From: Persicitalea sp038235275
GTDB lineage: Bacteria > Bacteroidota > Bacteroidia > Cytophagales > Spirosomataceae
Reading direction: 5' to 3'
Length of the DNA stretch: 64,000 nt
Assembly (NCBI GenBank): GCA_038235275.1
Contig: JBBSUC010000007.1
Span: forward strand, 62,001-126,000
Position 1 is the first letter of the stretch, and every line of letters starts with the position of its first letter. The notes under the pieces were generated by a model that made no database searches, was not told the origin of the DNA, and worked only from the letters and a program-made list of their open reading frames with translations. Shown here one piece after another: positions 34,950 through 43,936 of the stretch. The position numbers were made by a program, and so were the translations under genes.

Positions 34950-35783
34950 TCAGAACACCGGCTTCCAGGCGGGTATTCCCAACCGCTCGGCCTCCGGCTG
35001 GAAGCGCGCCAGGTCGTTTACTAGGACAAAATCGACGCCTTCGGCAAATAAGCTGGCCAGTTCGTTGGGAGACTGGGCGTAGTAGTAGTTCACGGTCACG
35101 CCATTTTCTCTCAGCTTTTCCATGACCTCCTTTCGGTTCTCGCCCGGCTCAGTGCGTAGCAGCTGAATGAAAGGTGCCTTCATTTTAATCGTTTCGTCCG
35201 CGTAAAGGGGCGTGTTTTTCCGGTACCGATTCTCGCCGTTGCAAATAAGGATGTCCGGCACTTGGGCGCGGGCCGCGGCGGCGGCTTTTTCCCCGCAGGT
35301 AAGGAAGGCCTGGTGCATCCGGCCTGCCTTAGCCACCATTGACGCTACCGCCCGCCCCACCGCTTCGTCTCCCTTTAAATGGCAGTTGAGCCAGACATTC
35401 TGTGGCATTATAGATAGGGTTTCCTCGAAAGTTGGAACCGGGGTTCCTTTGAACGCCGGAGCTTGCCACCCACCCGCGTCCAATTTTTTAATTTCGGCAA
35501 AGGTCAGATCCCCCACGCTTCCGTGGCCGTCGGTGGTGCGGTCCACGGTTTCGTCGTGCATCAACACCAGCACACTGTCGCGGGTGAGTTGGATGTCGAA
35601 CTCGATCATATGCGCCCCCAGGCGGATGGCCTCCCGCAAAGAGGGAAGCGTGTTCTCCGGGTGGGTGTCCATGCAACCCCGATGGGCGCAGAGTCCTTTC
35701 TTCGGCATGACGATGCCGGATTCCTGGGCCAAAAGCACCGTTGAAAGCAGGCACAGGATAGCCAGTGGCAATAGCTTTTTCAT
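34950..35783 (-). CDS. Glycerophosphodiester phosphodiesterase (GDPD)
   Basis: From ATG 35783 (MKKLLPLAILCLLSTVLLAQ, a signal peptide) the protein has 277 residues. GDPD catalytic residues are visible: H34-R35 (AHRG), E61 and D63 (EFDIQLT), H76 (MHDETVDRTTDG). It releases glycerol-3-phosphate from lipid-derived glycerophosphodiesters in the periplasm or at the surface. It is 27 nt from the phosphoesterase gene and 29 nt from susD. An upstream start would overlap susD and hide the signal. Confidence 0.88.
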   Translation of the reverse strand: MKKLLPLAILCLLSTVLLAQESGIVMPKKGLCAHRGCMDTHPENTLPSLREAIRLGAHMIEFDIQLTRDSVLVLMHDETVDRTTDGHGSVGDLTFAEIKKLDAGGWQAPAFKGTPVPTFEETLSIMPQNVWLNCHLKGDEAVGRAVASMVAKAGRMHQAFLTCGEKAAAAARAQVPDILICNGENRYRKNTPLYADETIKMKAPFIQLLRTEPGENRKEVMEKLRENGVTVNYYYAQSPNELASLFAEGVDFVLVNDLARFQPEAERLGIPAWKPVF

Positions 35784-35812
35784 TCTAATTCCGATTTGTT
35801 TTAGTGACCAAA

Positions 35813-37291
35813 TCACTTGTCCCACCAAACCTTAATGTCGCTATTATCGCCGCCCATCGCCGCCACCGCCCCGGCCAGCGCCTCGGGATTTAGCGATTGC
35901 AAGTAGGTGGGGTAAGGTACCCGGGCCGGAAACGCATTCTCCGCCGGAATACCCGCCCCGCGCGGTAGCACGGGATAGCCCGTCCGTCGCTTTTCGAACC
36001 ACGATTGGTAATCTACGAAAAAGTAGGCATAGTACTTTTGCAGCATAATTTGTTCCAGCTGATTAGTCTGGCTTTGAGTGGCATCGTAGGCAATGCCGGG
36101 CTGTTTCAAGAATCCGGCGGGAGGCGTCGCGCCCCACTGGCTTAGCGAAGCGGCAATACCGTTCTCATAGTGTTTTTCGGGCAAAGCCCCCGTCGTGTAA
36201 CCGCGTAGGGCCAGTTCGGCCTTGATGAACTCCACTTCGGCGTAGGGCATCATCACGCCCAGTTGGGGCAGGGTCTTTAGCGCGTCCGAATAGCTGGAAT
36301 TGCTGCCCACGGTGTATTCCTGCGAGGCGGGATACCCACTCTCGATGCCCCGGTACACGTTGTCCGTACCGACTTTCACCTGCGTACTCCACACCGCCCG
36401 GCGCGGGTCGTTGGTGGCGTTCAACTTGTCCAGGAAAAACTTAGTGAAGTAGGTGCCATCGCGCCAGTCCACCTGGCGGGCGTTGAAGTAGGGATTGTAA
36501 AACGGAAAGGTACCGGGATAGCGGAAAATGGCCTCGTCGGCGTTGCTGGTGAACACCGGATTCTTGACCGGATCGGCCAGAATGGCGGTAATCTGCTCTC
36601 TTACATTCACCTCCCCTTCCCTCGCTGAGATGCGGAGCAGCAGCCGGAGCCGCAGCGAATTGCAGAATTTCTTCCATTTCAGGATGCCGGGATTCTTCCC
36701 TCCTACCAGGGTATTGGAGTTGTAGAGCAGGTCGCCGCCGTAGGTCAGGGCTTTGGTTTCGTCGAACAGTCCGTTGGCTGTCTCCAAATCCCGCAAAAGC
36801 TGCGGGTAGATGTCCTTCTGCTTATCGAACGTGGGCTTAAAGTTCCCTTCCAGCGCCTTCGTGGCTTGGGAATAGGGTATGTCGCCGTACAGGTCGGTCA
36901 GGATGGAATAGGTCCAGCTTTTGTACACAAGGGCGATGGCCTTATAATTGTTCTCTTTCAATTTGTCGGAGATGGCGTAAATATCCTCGATGTCGGTCAG
37001 GTAGGTATAGTAGCTGGTCCAGACGCCCGCGCCGGGGTTGACCACGTAGCGGTGTAGCCCGGTCCCGCCCGCGCTCGACCGGGGGGCATCCATTTGCATC
37101 AATTCGTGGGTGAAGTTGCGAGCGGCGTTGATCGAAGTGTTGACGATCTGGTACTGCAATTGGCCCAGCATCACGCCGGGCGTGATTTCCTTGGGGCGGT
37201 TGGGGTCCGTATTGAGTTCCTCGAAGTTTTTGGTACAGGAAACCAGCAGACCTAAAAGAATCAGACAAATAATAGGGGTGCGCTTAAACAT
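35813..37291 (-). CDS. SusD/RagB-like lipoprotein (second pair)
   Basis: The 492-residue protein has a lipobox at C19 (LILLGLLVSC) and the sequence FEELNTDPNRP typical of the SusD-like branch paired with large SusC proteins; EVEFIKAELALRGY is a family segment. It should bind the ligand imported by the SusC encoded 12 nt upstream. Operon partners GDPD and phosphoesterase suggest glycerophospho-compounds rather than a glycan. Confidence 0.9.
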   Translation of the reverse strand: MFKRTPIICLILLGLLVSCTKNFEELNTDPNRPKEITPGVMLGQLQYQIVNTSINAARNFTHELMQMDAPRSSAGGTGLHRYVVNPGAGVWTSYYTYLTDIEDIYAISDKLKENNYKAIALVYKSWTYSILTDLYGDIPYSQATKALEGNFKPTFDKQKDIYPQLLRDLETANGLFDETKALTYGGDLLYNSNTLVGGKNPGILKWKKFCNSLRLRLLLRISAREGEVNVREQITAILADPVKNPVFTSNADEAIFRYPGTFPFYNPYFNARQVDWRDGTYFTKFFLDKLNATNDPRRAVWSTQVKVGTDNVYRGIESGYPASQEYTVGSNSSYSDALKTLPQLGVMMPYAEVEFIKAELALRGYTTGALPEKHYENGIAASLSQWGATPPAGFLKQPGIAYDATQSQTNQLEQIMLQKYYAYFFVDYQSWFEKRRTGYPVLPRGAGIPAENAFPARVPYPTYLQSLNPEALAGAVAAMGGDNSDIKVWWDK

Positions 37292-37303
37292 AAGATCGGT
37301 CGG

Positions 37304-40300
37304 TTAAAATTTCAGCGTTAGGTTCATGCCCATGGTACGGGTAGAAGGGAACTGGGCCAGTTCCACACCCGGCGTGAGCGTGCCGTTGTTAAGGTTGCCG
37401 CCCTCGGGGTCAAAGCCAGGAAATTTGGTAAAGTTGAACAGGTCGCGGCCAAAAAGCGCCAGGCTGGTCGAACGAACGCCCACGCGGTTGAGCAAGCCCT
37501 GCGGTAGGTTGAATTCCACCCTGGCCTCTCGGATTTTTAAGAAGGAGGCGTCGAAGATATTGGTTTCGGCGTTGGAAAGCGCGTAGTAGTTGTCGTAGTA
37601 CGAACTGGCAGGAACGTTCTTGGTATTGGGTACGAACGAGCCGTCGGCCTGCTGCACCACGCCTTGGCCCACAATGCCCTCGTCGCGGCCGGGCAGGGTG
37701 ACCTTCGTTTTGCCCAATGTGTTGTTCTTGTGGTTGGTCTGCGAGAACATACTGCCGCCCTTTTGGCCATCCAGCAGGATGCTGATTCGGACGTTTTTGA
37801 TCGTAATCTCGTTGGAAAAACTCGCCTTCCAGTCGGCGAAGGCATTCCCCCATTTCTTTTGGACGGGGTCCAGCGGGGCGGGTAGTCCGACCGACGAATA
37901 GATCACCTGCCCGTCGGGCGAGCGCTGGAAGCCGCGCCCGTACATGTCGCCCATCAGCCCGCCCACCCGGGCCTCGATGCTGACGTTGCTGCCGTGGTTG
38001 TAAATGACCTGGTTGGTGATGCCCGAAGCCAGTTCGCGGACGTAGCTGCGGTTGCGCGACCACAGCACGGTGCTGTTCCAGGTCACGTTCTTGGTCTTCA
38101 CGGGCCGACCCGTCAGCTTCACCTCCACGCCCCGGCTATTGATCAGTCCGGCGTTGATGACCGCGTTGCTGTAGCCCGTGACCGGGTCGAGCGGGATGGC
38201 CAGGATCTGGTTGCGGCTCTTGTTGTCGTAGTACGCCACGTCCAGGCCCAGGGCGTTCTTGAACAGCCGCACGTCCAGGCCGAACTCGTAGCTGGCCGTG
38301 ATCTCGGGCTTCAAATCCGCGTTGAAAAGCGTGGAGGAATTGGTAAAGCTGTTGCCGTAAATCCGGTCGTAGTAGCGGGCGGTCTGGTAGGGTCGGGTGT
38401 CGTTGCCGACCTGCGCCCAGGAGGCGCGGAATTTGGCAAAGGAAACGGCGGTCGGCAGAACGAAGAGCTCGTTGAGCAGAAAACTGGAACTCACCGAGGG
38501 ATAGAAAAACGAATTGTTGCCGTAGGGCAGCGTACTCGACCAGTCGTTGCGGCCCGTCAGGTCGAGGAAAATCTTCTCGTCGTAGGCAAACTGCGTGGTG
38601 GCGTACACGCTGTTGATGGCCTTGCGGGTCTTGACCGGATCGGCCACGGCCTGATCGAGGCTATTGGATATCTGGTAGATGCCCGGCTGAGCAAGCTGGT
38701 CGGCGTAGATGCCCGCAAAGTCGTAGGACTGCCGCATGGCGTTGGCCCCCACCGAGGCGCTCACGTCGATCAGCGGGCTGATCTTGTCGTGGTAGTTGAA
38801 CAGGAAGTCCGAGTTGGACTCGTAGCTGAATACGTTCTGCTCGCGGTACATCCCGCGCGGGTAGCGCGTCATGCTGAACGGCCGTTGCTGGGCGCGGAAC
38901 TCGTAGGCCATGTCCAGACCCGTGCGAAGTAGCAGGTCGAATTTGGGCGAAATCGTGTATGTCGCCGACAGGTTGCCGATGATGCCGTTTTTGTTCATCT
39001 TGTTGAGCATCTCGTACATGCCCAGGTAGGGGTTGTCGGGCGTGGGGTTGAAGGGGCTTCGCTGCTTAATCTGCTCGAGGCCCGGCTCCCAGTAGGGCCG
39101 GAACCACTCAGGGCGGATGTTCGGTGTGGTTCCCAAAATCACGAAATACATCAGCGACTGGTTGTTGTAGCCCGCGATGGGCAGGTTGTCGCTTTTCTTG
39201 TTGGTGTAGTTGACCTTGCCGTTGATTTTCAGCTTATCCGACACCTGCTGACTGACCGACAGGGCGGCATTGATTCGCTCGAAGCCCGTATTAGGGATGA
39301 TCCAGGAATTCTTGAGGTGCGTCAGCGAAAGCCGCGCCAAACCCTTCTCGCTGCCCCCTTCCACCGACACGCTGTTGGAATAGGTGGTGCCGGTTTGGAA
39401 AAAGCCGGAGATGTAGTCTTTGTTGGCTACCCAGGGCGTGCGCTCGGTAGGCTTGCCATCCGGCGCGTTGGGGTCGAACTGAAAGTAGGACTGGCCGTCG
39501 AACTTCGGTCCCCACGCCCGGCCCGCCGCCACGGTGGTGGCCGTATTGGGGCCGTCCTCGCTGGCCAGGTAGGAGAAGTACTTATTCGTGCGGCCCTCGC
39601 CGTACTCGAACTGGTAGTCGGGCCAGCGGTTGACCTGTTCCACGCTGACGTTAGAGTTGACCGTCACCCCGATGCCGCGATCCTTACGAACCCCCGATTT
39701 GGTAACGATGATGATGGCACCTCCCGCCGCCCGGCTGCCGTAGAGGGCCGTGGCACCCGGCCCTTTCAAGACGGTGATTTTCTCGATGTCGTCGGGGTTG
39801 ATGTCTGACAGGCTGGAACCGTAGTCCACGGGGCTGTCCGCCGACAGGTAAGACGAGTAACCCGTTCCCGTGATCTTGCTGCTGACCGGGACGCCGTCCA
39901 CCACGATCAAGGCCTGGTTGTTGTCGAGATTGAGCGAGGATTCGCCCCGCAGCGTAATGCGGGCCGAACCCATTGGCCCGGCTCCGGCTCCCTGGATGTT
40001 CAGTCCGGCCACCTTGCCCGAGAGCGTGTTGACCCAGTTGTTGGACTTGGCGTCCTTGACGGCGTTCTCGCTGACGGTCTGGGCCGCGAAGCCCAGCGAT
40101 TTTTCCTCCCGCTTGATGCCCAGAGCGGTAACGATGACCTCGTCCAGGGTTTTGGTGTCCTCGGCCATGACCAGGTCAAGAAGGCTTCTTTTGTTAACAG
40201 GGATGTCCTGCGTCACGAAACCAATCGCCGAGAAAGTCAGGATGGCGTCAGGGGCAGCAACCGCCAGTTGGTATTGGCCTTCGGCGTTCGTAGTGGTACC

Positions 40301-40459
40301 CGTCTGGCTTCCCTTGACCAGAATGCTAACGCCCGGCAGGGCATCGCCCACCTGGGAGGTGACTCTGCCGCTAACATTTGTTTTTTGACAGAAGGAGGGG
40401 ATTGCGAGAATGGCAATCAGCCAGAGGGCCGAAAGCCCAGGCAGTAAAGTTGTTTTCAT
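37304..40459 (-). CDS. SusC/RagA-family TonB-dependent transporter (second pair)
   Basis: The 1051-residue receptor has a signal peptide, a carboxypeptidase-like domain (SGRVTSQVGDALPGVSILVKG), the plug motifs VVDGVPV, INPDDIEKITVLKGPGATALYGSRAAGGAIIIVTK, and a barrel ending in MGMNLTLKF. Only ~25-30% of positions look shared with the first SusC by eye, so the two likely take different ligands. It heads an operon of four genes with gaps of 12-29 nt. Confidence 0.92.
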   Translation of the reverse strand: MKTTLLPGLSALWLIAILAIPSFCQKTNVSGRVTSQVGDALPGVSILVKGSQTGTTTNAEGQYQLAVAAPDAILTFSAIGFVTQDIPVNKRSLLDLVMAEDTKTLDEVIVTALGIKREEKSLGFAAQTVSENAVKDAKSNNWVNTLSGKVAGLNIQGAGAGPMGSARITLRGESSLNLDNNQALIVVDGVPVSSKITGTGYSSYLSADSPVDYGSSLSDINPDDIEKITVLKGPGATALYGSRAAGGAIIIVTKSGVRKDRGIGVTVNSNVSVEQVNRWPDYQFEYGEGRTNKYFSYLASEDGPNTATTVAAGRAWGPKFDGQSYFQFDPNAPDGKPTERTPWVANKDYISGFFQTGTTYSNSVSVEGGSEKGLARLSLTHLKNSWIIPNTGFERINAALSVSQQVSDKLKINGKVNYTNKKSDNLPIAGYNNQSLMYFVILGTTPNIRPEWFRPYWEPGLEQIKQRSPFNPTPDNPYLGMYEMLNKMNKNGIIGNLSATYTISPKFDLLLRTGLDMAYEFRAQQRPFSMTRYPRGMYREQNVFSYESNSDFLFNYHDKISPLIDVSASVGANAMRQSYDFAGIYADQLAQPGIYQISNSLDQAVADPVKTRKAINSVYATTQFAYDEKIFLDLTGRNDWSSTLPYGNNSFFYPSVSSSFLLNELFVLPTAVSFAKFRASWAQVGNDTRPYQTARYYDRIYGNSFTNSSTLFNADLKPEITASYEFGLDVRLFKNALGLDVAYYDNKSRNQILAIPLDPVTGYSNAVINAGLINSRGVEVKLTGRPVKTKNVTWNSTVLWSRNRSYVRELASGITNQVIYNHGSNVSIEARVGGLMGDMYGRGFQRSPDGQVIYSSVGLPAPLDPVQKKWGNAFADWKASFSNEITIKNVRISILLDGQKGGSMFSQTNHKNNTLGKTKVTLPGRDEGIVGQGVVQQADGSFVPNTKNVPASSYYDNYYALSNAETNIFDASFLKIREARVEFNLPQGLLNRVGVRSTSLALFGRDLFNFTKFPGFDPEGGNLNNGTLTPGVELAQFPSTRTMGMNLTLKF

Positions 40460-40487
40460 GCGCTGTGAGTGAGATGTGTACAGAGCG

Positions 40488-40543
40488 CAAAAGTAGGAGG
40501 CGAATAAGGTGGGAAAGTTAGCTGAGCATTAAGTAATAGTTAA
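40488..40543 (-). promoter_or_regulatory. Pho-box-like triple repeat and -7 box of the second susC
   Basis: Minus-strand repeats TTAACTA, TTAATGC, CTAACTT (40543 to 40515) at an 11-nt period, then 19 nt, then TACTTTTG (40495-40488). The predicted start of transcription is a short distance before the susC ATG at 40459. Confidence 0.7.
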
Positions 40544-40691
40544 TTCTCGCTGGGTATTCCTGAGAAAATATAACATAGATAGCTATTTTGGAATGCCATA
40601 CCTGTGATCAGATACGTCAAGACGGATCACCGGATGGGCAGGAACTTTTACAAGGGCATTCAGGGCGACTTGGTTTAAACCTAGACAGTCT

Positions 40692-41620
40692 TCAAAACAA
40701 ATATCCATTTATCGGCTCCAGGTGTGGTGCCAAATCTACTTCGCCCAGCATCTCCCGTAAATTTTGCTCAATCGTCTGACAAAGTGCGCTGAGCGGAACG
40801 TCGGTAACCCGATTCTCGAACGGATCCTCGATGGCTGACCCGGTCTTTTCCATGATGGTAAACACGCCTGCCACCACTGTTGCCAGGGGAATCACTACCC
40901 AACTCGCTGCGCCGAATAAACTTAACAGTCCGAGAGGCAGCAATATTGCGAAAATCCAGACGAACAGGCGAGTGAAGAAATCGTACTGCCGGGGAAGCGG
41001 AGTATTTTTGATTCGTTCGGAGCCTCCCAAGTGGTGCGCAAACTGAGTGAGGTTGCCCTCGATCTGAAAGGTGTGAACCACTCAAGCATCTTTTGGTCCT
41101 GCCCCCGGCGCAGAGAGTCGCCGCTTGACATGTTTATGATGTTGGGCTTGTTCTGGGAATTAAGTACGACCTCGTATTCTTCCGGCTTGAGAAAAGGGCG
41201 GAGTTCCTCCCATGTCGTTTTCCTGCGTAATTGCAGACGCAATGCGTGCGCAAAAGCAATCTGACGGTAGATCGCCTCTTTTTTGAAAGCCTGCATGGCC
41301 TCCTGCTGCTCAGGATGAGCGCGTATCTGCACATCTACGAAGTTGGTCACCATGCGGGCAAATTCCCGGCTGTGTTCCACCAGCGATCCCCAAATCTGCC
41401 GCGCTTCCCACCATCGCCCGTAGGCCGAGTTATTGCGGAAAGCCACAAAAATGGCTAATGCTGACCCAATAATACCGATCGGGGTAAAATTAATGGCGAG
41501 CCCTTCGTATCCACTATGATACAACGCCCAGATCAATGTTGACCACACCAGCGTGAACAGTACCTCACGCCAAATGTAGCCGAGTACCTTCACCGGATGG
41601 AAGTTTTTTTTTGTAATCAT
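40692..41620 (-). pseudogene. Bestrophin-family (YneE-like) anion channel gene, frameshifted
   Basis: The first frame (from 41620) encodes the N-terminal part, MITKKNFHPVKVLGYIWREV...AFRNNSAYGRWWEARQIWG, the bestrophin signature. It loses homology after QDQKMLEW. Homology resumes in another frame near 41075 as FQIEGNLTQFAHHLGGSERIKNTPLPRQYD, running to 40692. One small indel at about 41066-41085 joins the two into a normal ~300-residue protein. It probably formed inner-membrane anion channels. A sequencing indel is the alternative. Confidence 0.8.
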
Positions 41621-41626
41621 ATTGTT

Positions 41627-42241
41627 TTAGCGTTTTAATATTTTGAAGGCTATGCCCCGACCGTATCCTTGCCGAATCGCCAGGTTGATCCAACTCAACG
41701 CCAGCTGTTCCAACAACACTACCTGCTCGTTTCCCCCAAAATCGAAGACTTCGTCGAACCCGGCATCCTGAGCCAATTGCGTCGCGATGGCCTTCGCTTC
41801 GGTGTCGTCGCCTGCTACAAACATATCGGCGGCAGCGCCACGAAAATCAGGATTGGCCATGATCTCGTAGCCTGTGGAGTTGAAGGCCTTCACTACCTTG
41901 GCAGCGGTCCGATCCACCAACGCGTGAAATGAAGTGGGGTACGGGTCTGGACGCTTTCCGATCGCATTGGTAGCATCTATGACCACTTTGTTTTTCATAC
42001 TAGCCAAGCTGATTAAGACCTCCGGTACTATATGAGCGGGGGTCGCGACCAGCACCACTTCTGCTCGGTCCACTGCTTGAGCTAATGGAGCCAAATGAAC
42101 ATTAGGGTGTGCCGCTAACAGGGTAGCCTTCTCGTTGGTACTGTCGGTGCGGGTACCAACGATTACCGTATGGCCAAAGTCCGCTCAGCTCCGGGCTAAT
42201 GTGCTCCCGACGTTGGCGGAGCTAATGATCGCTATCACCAT
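41627..42241 (-). pseudogene. NADP-binding F420-reductase-like oxidoreductase with internal TGA
   Basis: The start at 42241 reads MVIAIISSANVGSTLARS, a Rossmann motif, then TGA at 42187-42185, then ADFGHTVIVGTRTDS in the same frame and on through VVLVATPAHIVPEVLISL to FGGNEQVVLLEQLAL. Without the stop this is a complete ~204-residue NAD(P)-binding protein. CGA or TGG changed by one base explains the stop. A shorter product from 42094 lacks the nucleotide-binding motif. Confidence 0.75.
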
Positions 42242-42248
42242 GTGTTTA

Positions 42249-42905
42249 TTATAAGGTGTAAGTCAGGCCAAAGGTAAGCAGTCCGTCGTTTCGCAGCACG
42301 TCTACTACGACGATACTCTCGTGCGAAAAAGAGTACAGGGCAGTGGCAGAGAAGTGCTTCCCCAGTTTTATGTCAGTCCCCAGGTTCAGATGAATCCGGT
42401 AGTTAGCTCGGTCGGCCAGGCTGGGCTGACCGTACAAGCCGTAGTACAGCCGAACCGTTTGCTCACCCAAGTAGTGCCAGCCGGTCGCGCACACCGTGGC
42501 GCGGGTCACGGTGATCCGACGATCTCCGGTGTATGCATCGTTGTTAAAAGTGCTTTCGGCAAATTGGGAGGTTTCGTATACGAACCCGGCTGACAGCTTG
42601 AGCACGTGCCTGGGACGACGGACCAGTTGCCCGGTAATTCCTACTCCGGCAAAGTAGCGCAGGTCGAGCTTTCGCCGTAAGTTGGTCGACAAGAAGCACA
42701 GCGCGAAGGCAACATTTTCCGACAGACGGGCCACCAGCGTCGCGTTGCCCCGCAGGGCTTGGTAGCTGACGTTTCCGCGCTGATGCACCCCGGTAACGGA
42801 CGCGCGGACTTGAAACGCCGTCGTGTCGCTTTCGTTCAATTGCGCCTCTGCGCCTAAACCTCCGAAGCAGAGCAACCCGGTGGCCAGACAGTATCTTTTT
42901 CGCAT
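42249..42905 (-). CDS. DUF481-like outer-membrane beta-barrel
   Basis: The ATG at 42905 (MRKRYCLATGLLCFGG) gives 218 residues with a signal peptide. The pattern VTGVHQRGNVSYQALRGN and alternating hydrophobic strands up to GLTYTL fit DUF481/YdiY-type barrels. Function unknown. It follows the PfpI-like gene by 47 nt on the same strand. Confidence 0.65.
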   Translation of the reverse strand: MRKRYCLATGLLCFGGLGAEAQLNESDTTAFQVRASVTGVHQRGNVSYQALRGNATLVARLSENVAFALCFLSTNLRRKLDLRYFAGVGITGQLVRRPRHVLKLSAGFVYETSQFAESTFNNDAYTGDRRITVTRATVCATGWHYLGEQTVRLYYGLYGQPSLADRANYRIHLNLGTDIKLGKHFSATALYSFSHESIVVVDVLRNDGLLTFGLTYTL

Positions 42906-42952
42906 GACAAGGACCCTTCTGGGGGTGACTGGCATTGATTGGAACAGCTTGA

Positions 42953-43717
42953 TCACTGGATGAGCTGCGCTACGACCAATTCAGCGGCGTCAGCGCCTGA
43001 GTTCTGCTGCTGTCCAGTAATCAGGTTACCGTCGACAATGGCGTAAGATGAGAATGCCGGTGCCACCTTGAAGTGGGTGTTTTCCAATCGCCGGGCGCGG
43101 TCTTCGATGCGGAAGGGCTGTATCTTTGTTCCCACGGCTTTGTCGGCGTAGTCTTCTTCGTCGTTGGCAAAGCCGGTCCACGTCTTTCCTTCCACGATCA
43201 GCTCCCCATTGGATTTTTTGGCTTCCAATAGCATGGATGTTGAGTGACACACGGAAGCCGAAGGTTTGCCCGCTTCGTAAAAGGAGCGAAAAAGGGTTTC
43301 TAATTCCGCATTACCCATGAAAGTGTACATTGGGCCTTGCCCTCCAACTAGAAAAATAGCGTCGTAGTCAGCCTGATTGACCTCGGTCAGCTTTTTAGTG
43401 TTTTCAAGCATCTTGGTGAACCAATCCTGTTGCATATAGCCCAAGGAGATGACATCGTTGGCCGAATATCCGCTTTCGTCGGTGGGATTCGAGTAAGCAT
43501 CCATGATGGTTGGTCCTCCTTCGGTGGATACGACATCTACCTCGTAGCCACGTTCCTGGAAAACCCGCAACGAGTGGGTGAGTTCGGAGGCCCAGAAGCC
43601 GATGGGCCATCCGGTCTGTCGGGAGGTGGTCGGGCTGCTGATGACCATCAAAATTTTCCCCTGGAAGGGAGTGCCATATATGTGTACGTAGTGGCGGGCT
43701 TCTTTTGCTAAATTCAT
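42953..43717 (-). CDS. DJ-1/PfpI-family protein (Hsp31-like glyoxalase/chaperone)
   Basis: This 254-residue protein has the class I glutamine amidotransferase-like fold. The nucleophile elbow ASVCHSTSML carries the conserved Cys, and GGPTIMDAYSNPTDESGY and DYDAIFLVGGQGPMY are typical of the Hsp31-like branch that detoxifies methylglyoxal. Its upstream region has been changed by a small mobile element ending 15 nt before the ATG. Confidence 0.85.
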   Translation of the reverse strand: MNLAKEARHYVHIYGTPFQGKILMVISSPTTSRQTGWPIGFWASELTHSLRVFQERGYEVDVVSTEGGPTIMDAYSNPTDESGYSANDVISLGYMQQDWFTKMLENTKKLTEVNQADYDAIFLVGGQGPMYTFMGNAELETLFRSFYEAGKPSASVCHSTSMLLEAKKSNGELIVEGKTWTGFANDEEDYADKAVGTKIQPFRIEDRARRLENTHFKVAPAFSSYAIVDGNLITGQQQNSGADAAELVVAQLIQ

Positions 43718-43731
43718 GATTATATTGGTTA

Positions 43732-43925
43732 GCAGGGCTTTCTTATAAACAATGGAGATTTGTATAATTATGTAAAATATAGCAAAAGTTTAAAAAAGGC
43801 TATACATTTAGTAGCCTTTATACTGAATTGAACCTGAGCCAGTACTAAAATAGCTACTTCCTAATTTCTTTGGTGGTGCAAAAGACCCAATTCTGGACGA
43901 AATAAGTTTTTATAAGAAAGCCCTG
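43732..43925. mobile_element. MITE-like element with 17-bp inverted ends and 9-bp target duplication
   Basis: Inverted ends CAGGGCTTTCTTATAAA (43733-43749) and its exact complement (43909-43925) bound ~194 bp of AT-rich, non-coding DNA. The 9-mer TATTGGTTA stands directly outside both ends (43723-43731 and 43926-43934), as a target-site duplication; one extra G remains at the left. It sits 15 nt before the PfpI-like start codon. It is too short for a transposase, so it would need one from elsewhere. Confidence 0.65.
43792..43819 (-). terminator. Rho-independent terminator inside the MITE-like element
   Basis: On the minus strand AAAGGCTA and TAGCCTTT pair around a 9-nt loop and run into T6. 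It would shield the PfpI-like gene from transcription entering from the insertion sequence. Confidence 0.55.
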
Positions 43926-43936
43926 TATTGGTTATA

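Noticed and set aside
37994..38932. Plus-strand open frame of 312 codons opposite the second susC
   Set aside because: Low-complexity V/G/R-rich shadow typical of antisense frames over GC-rich genes; SusC is unambiguous.
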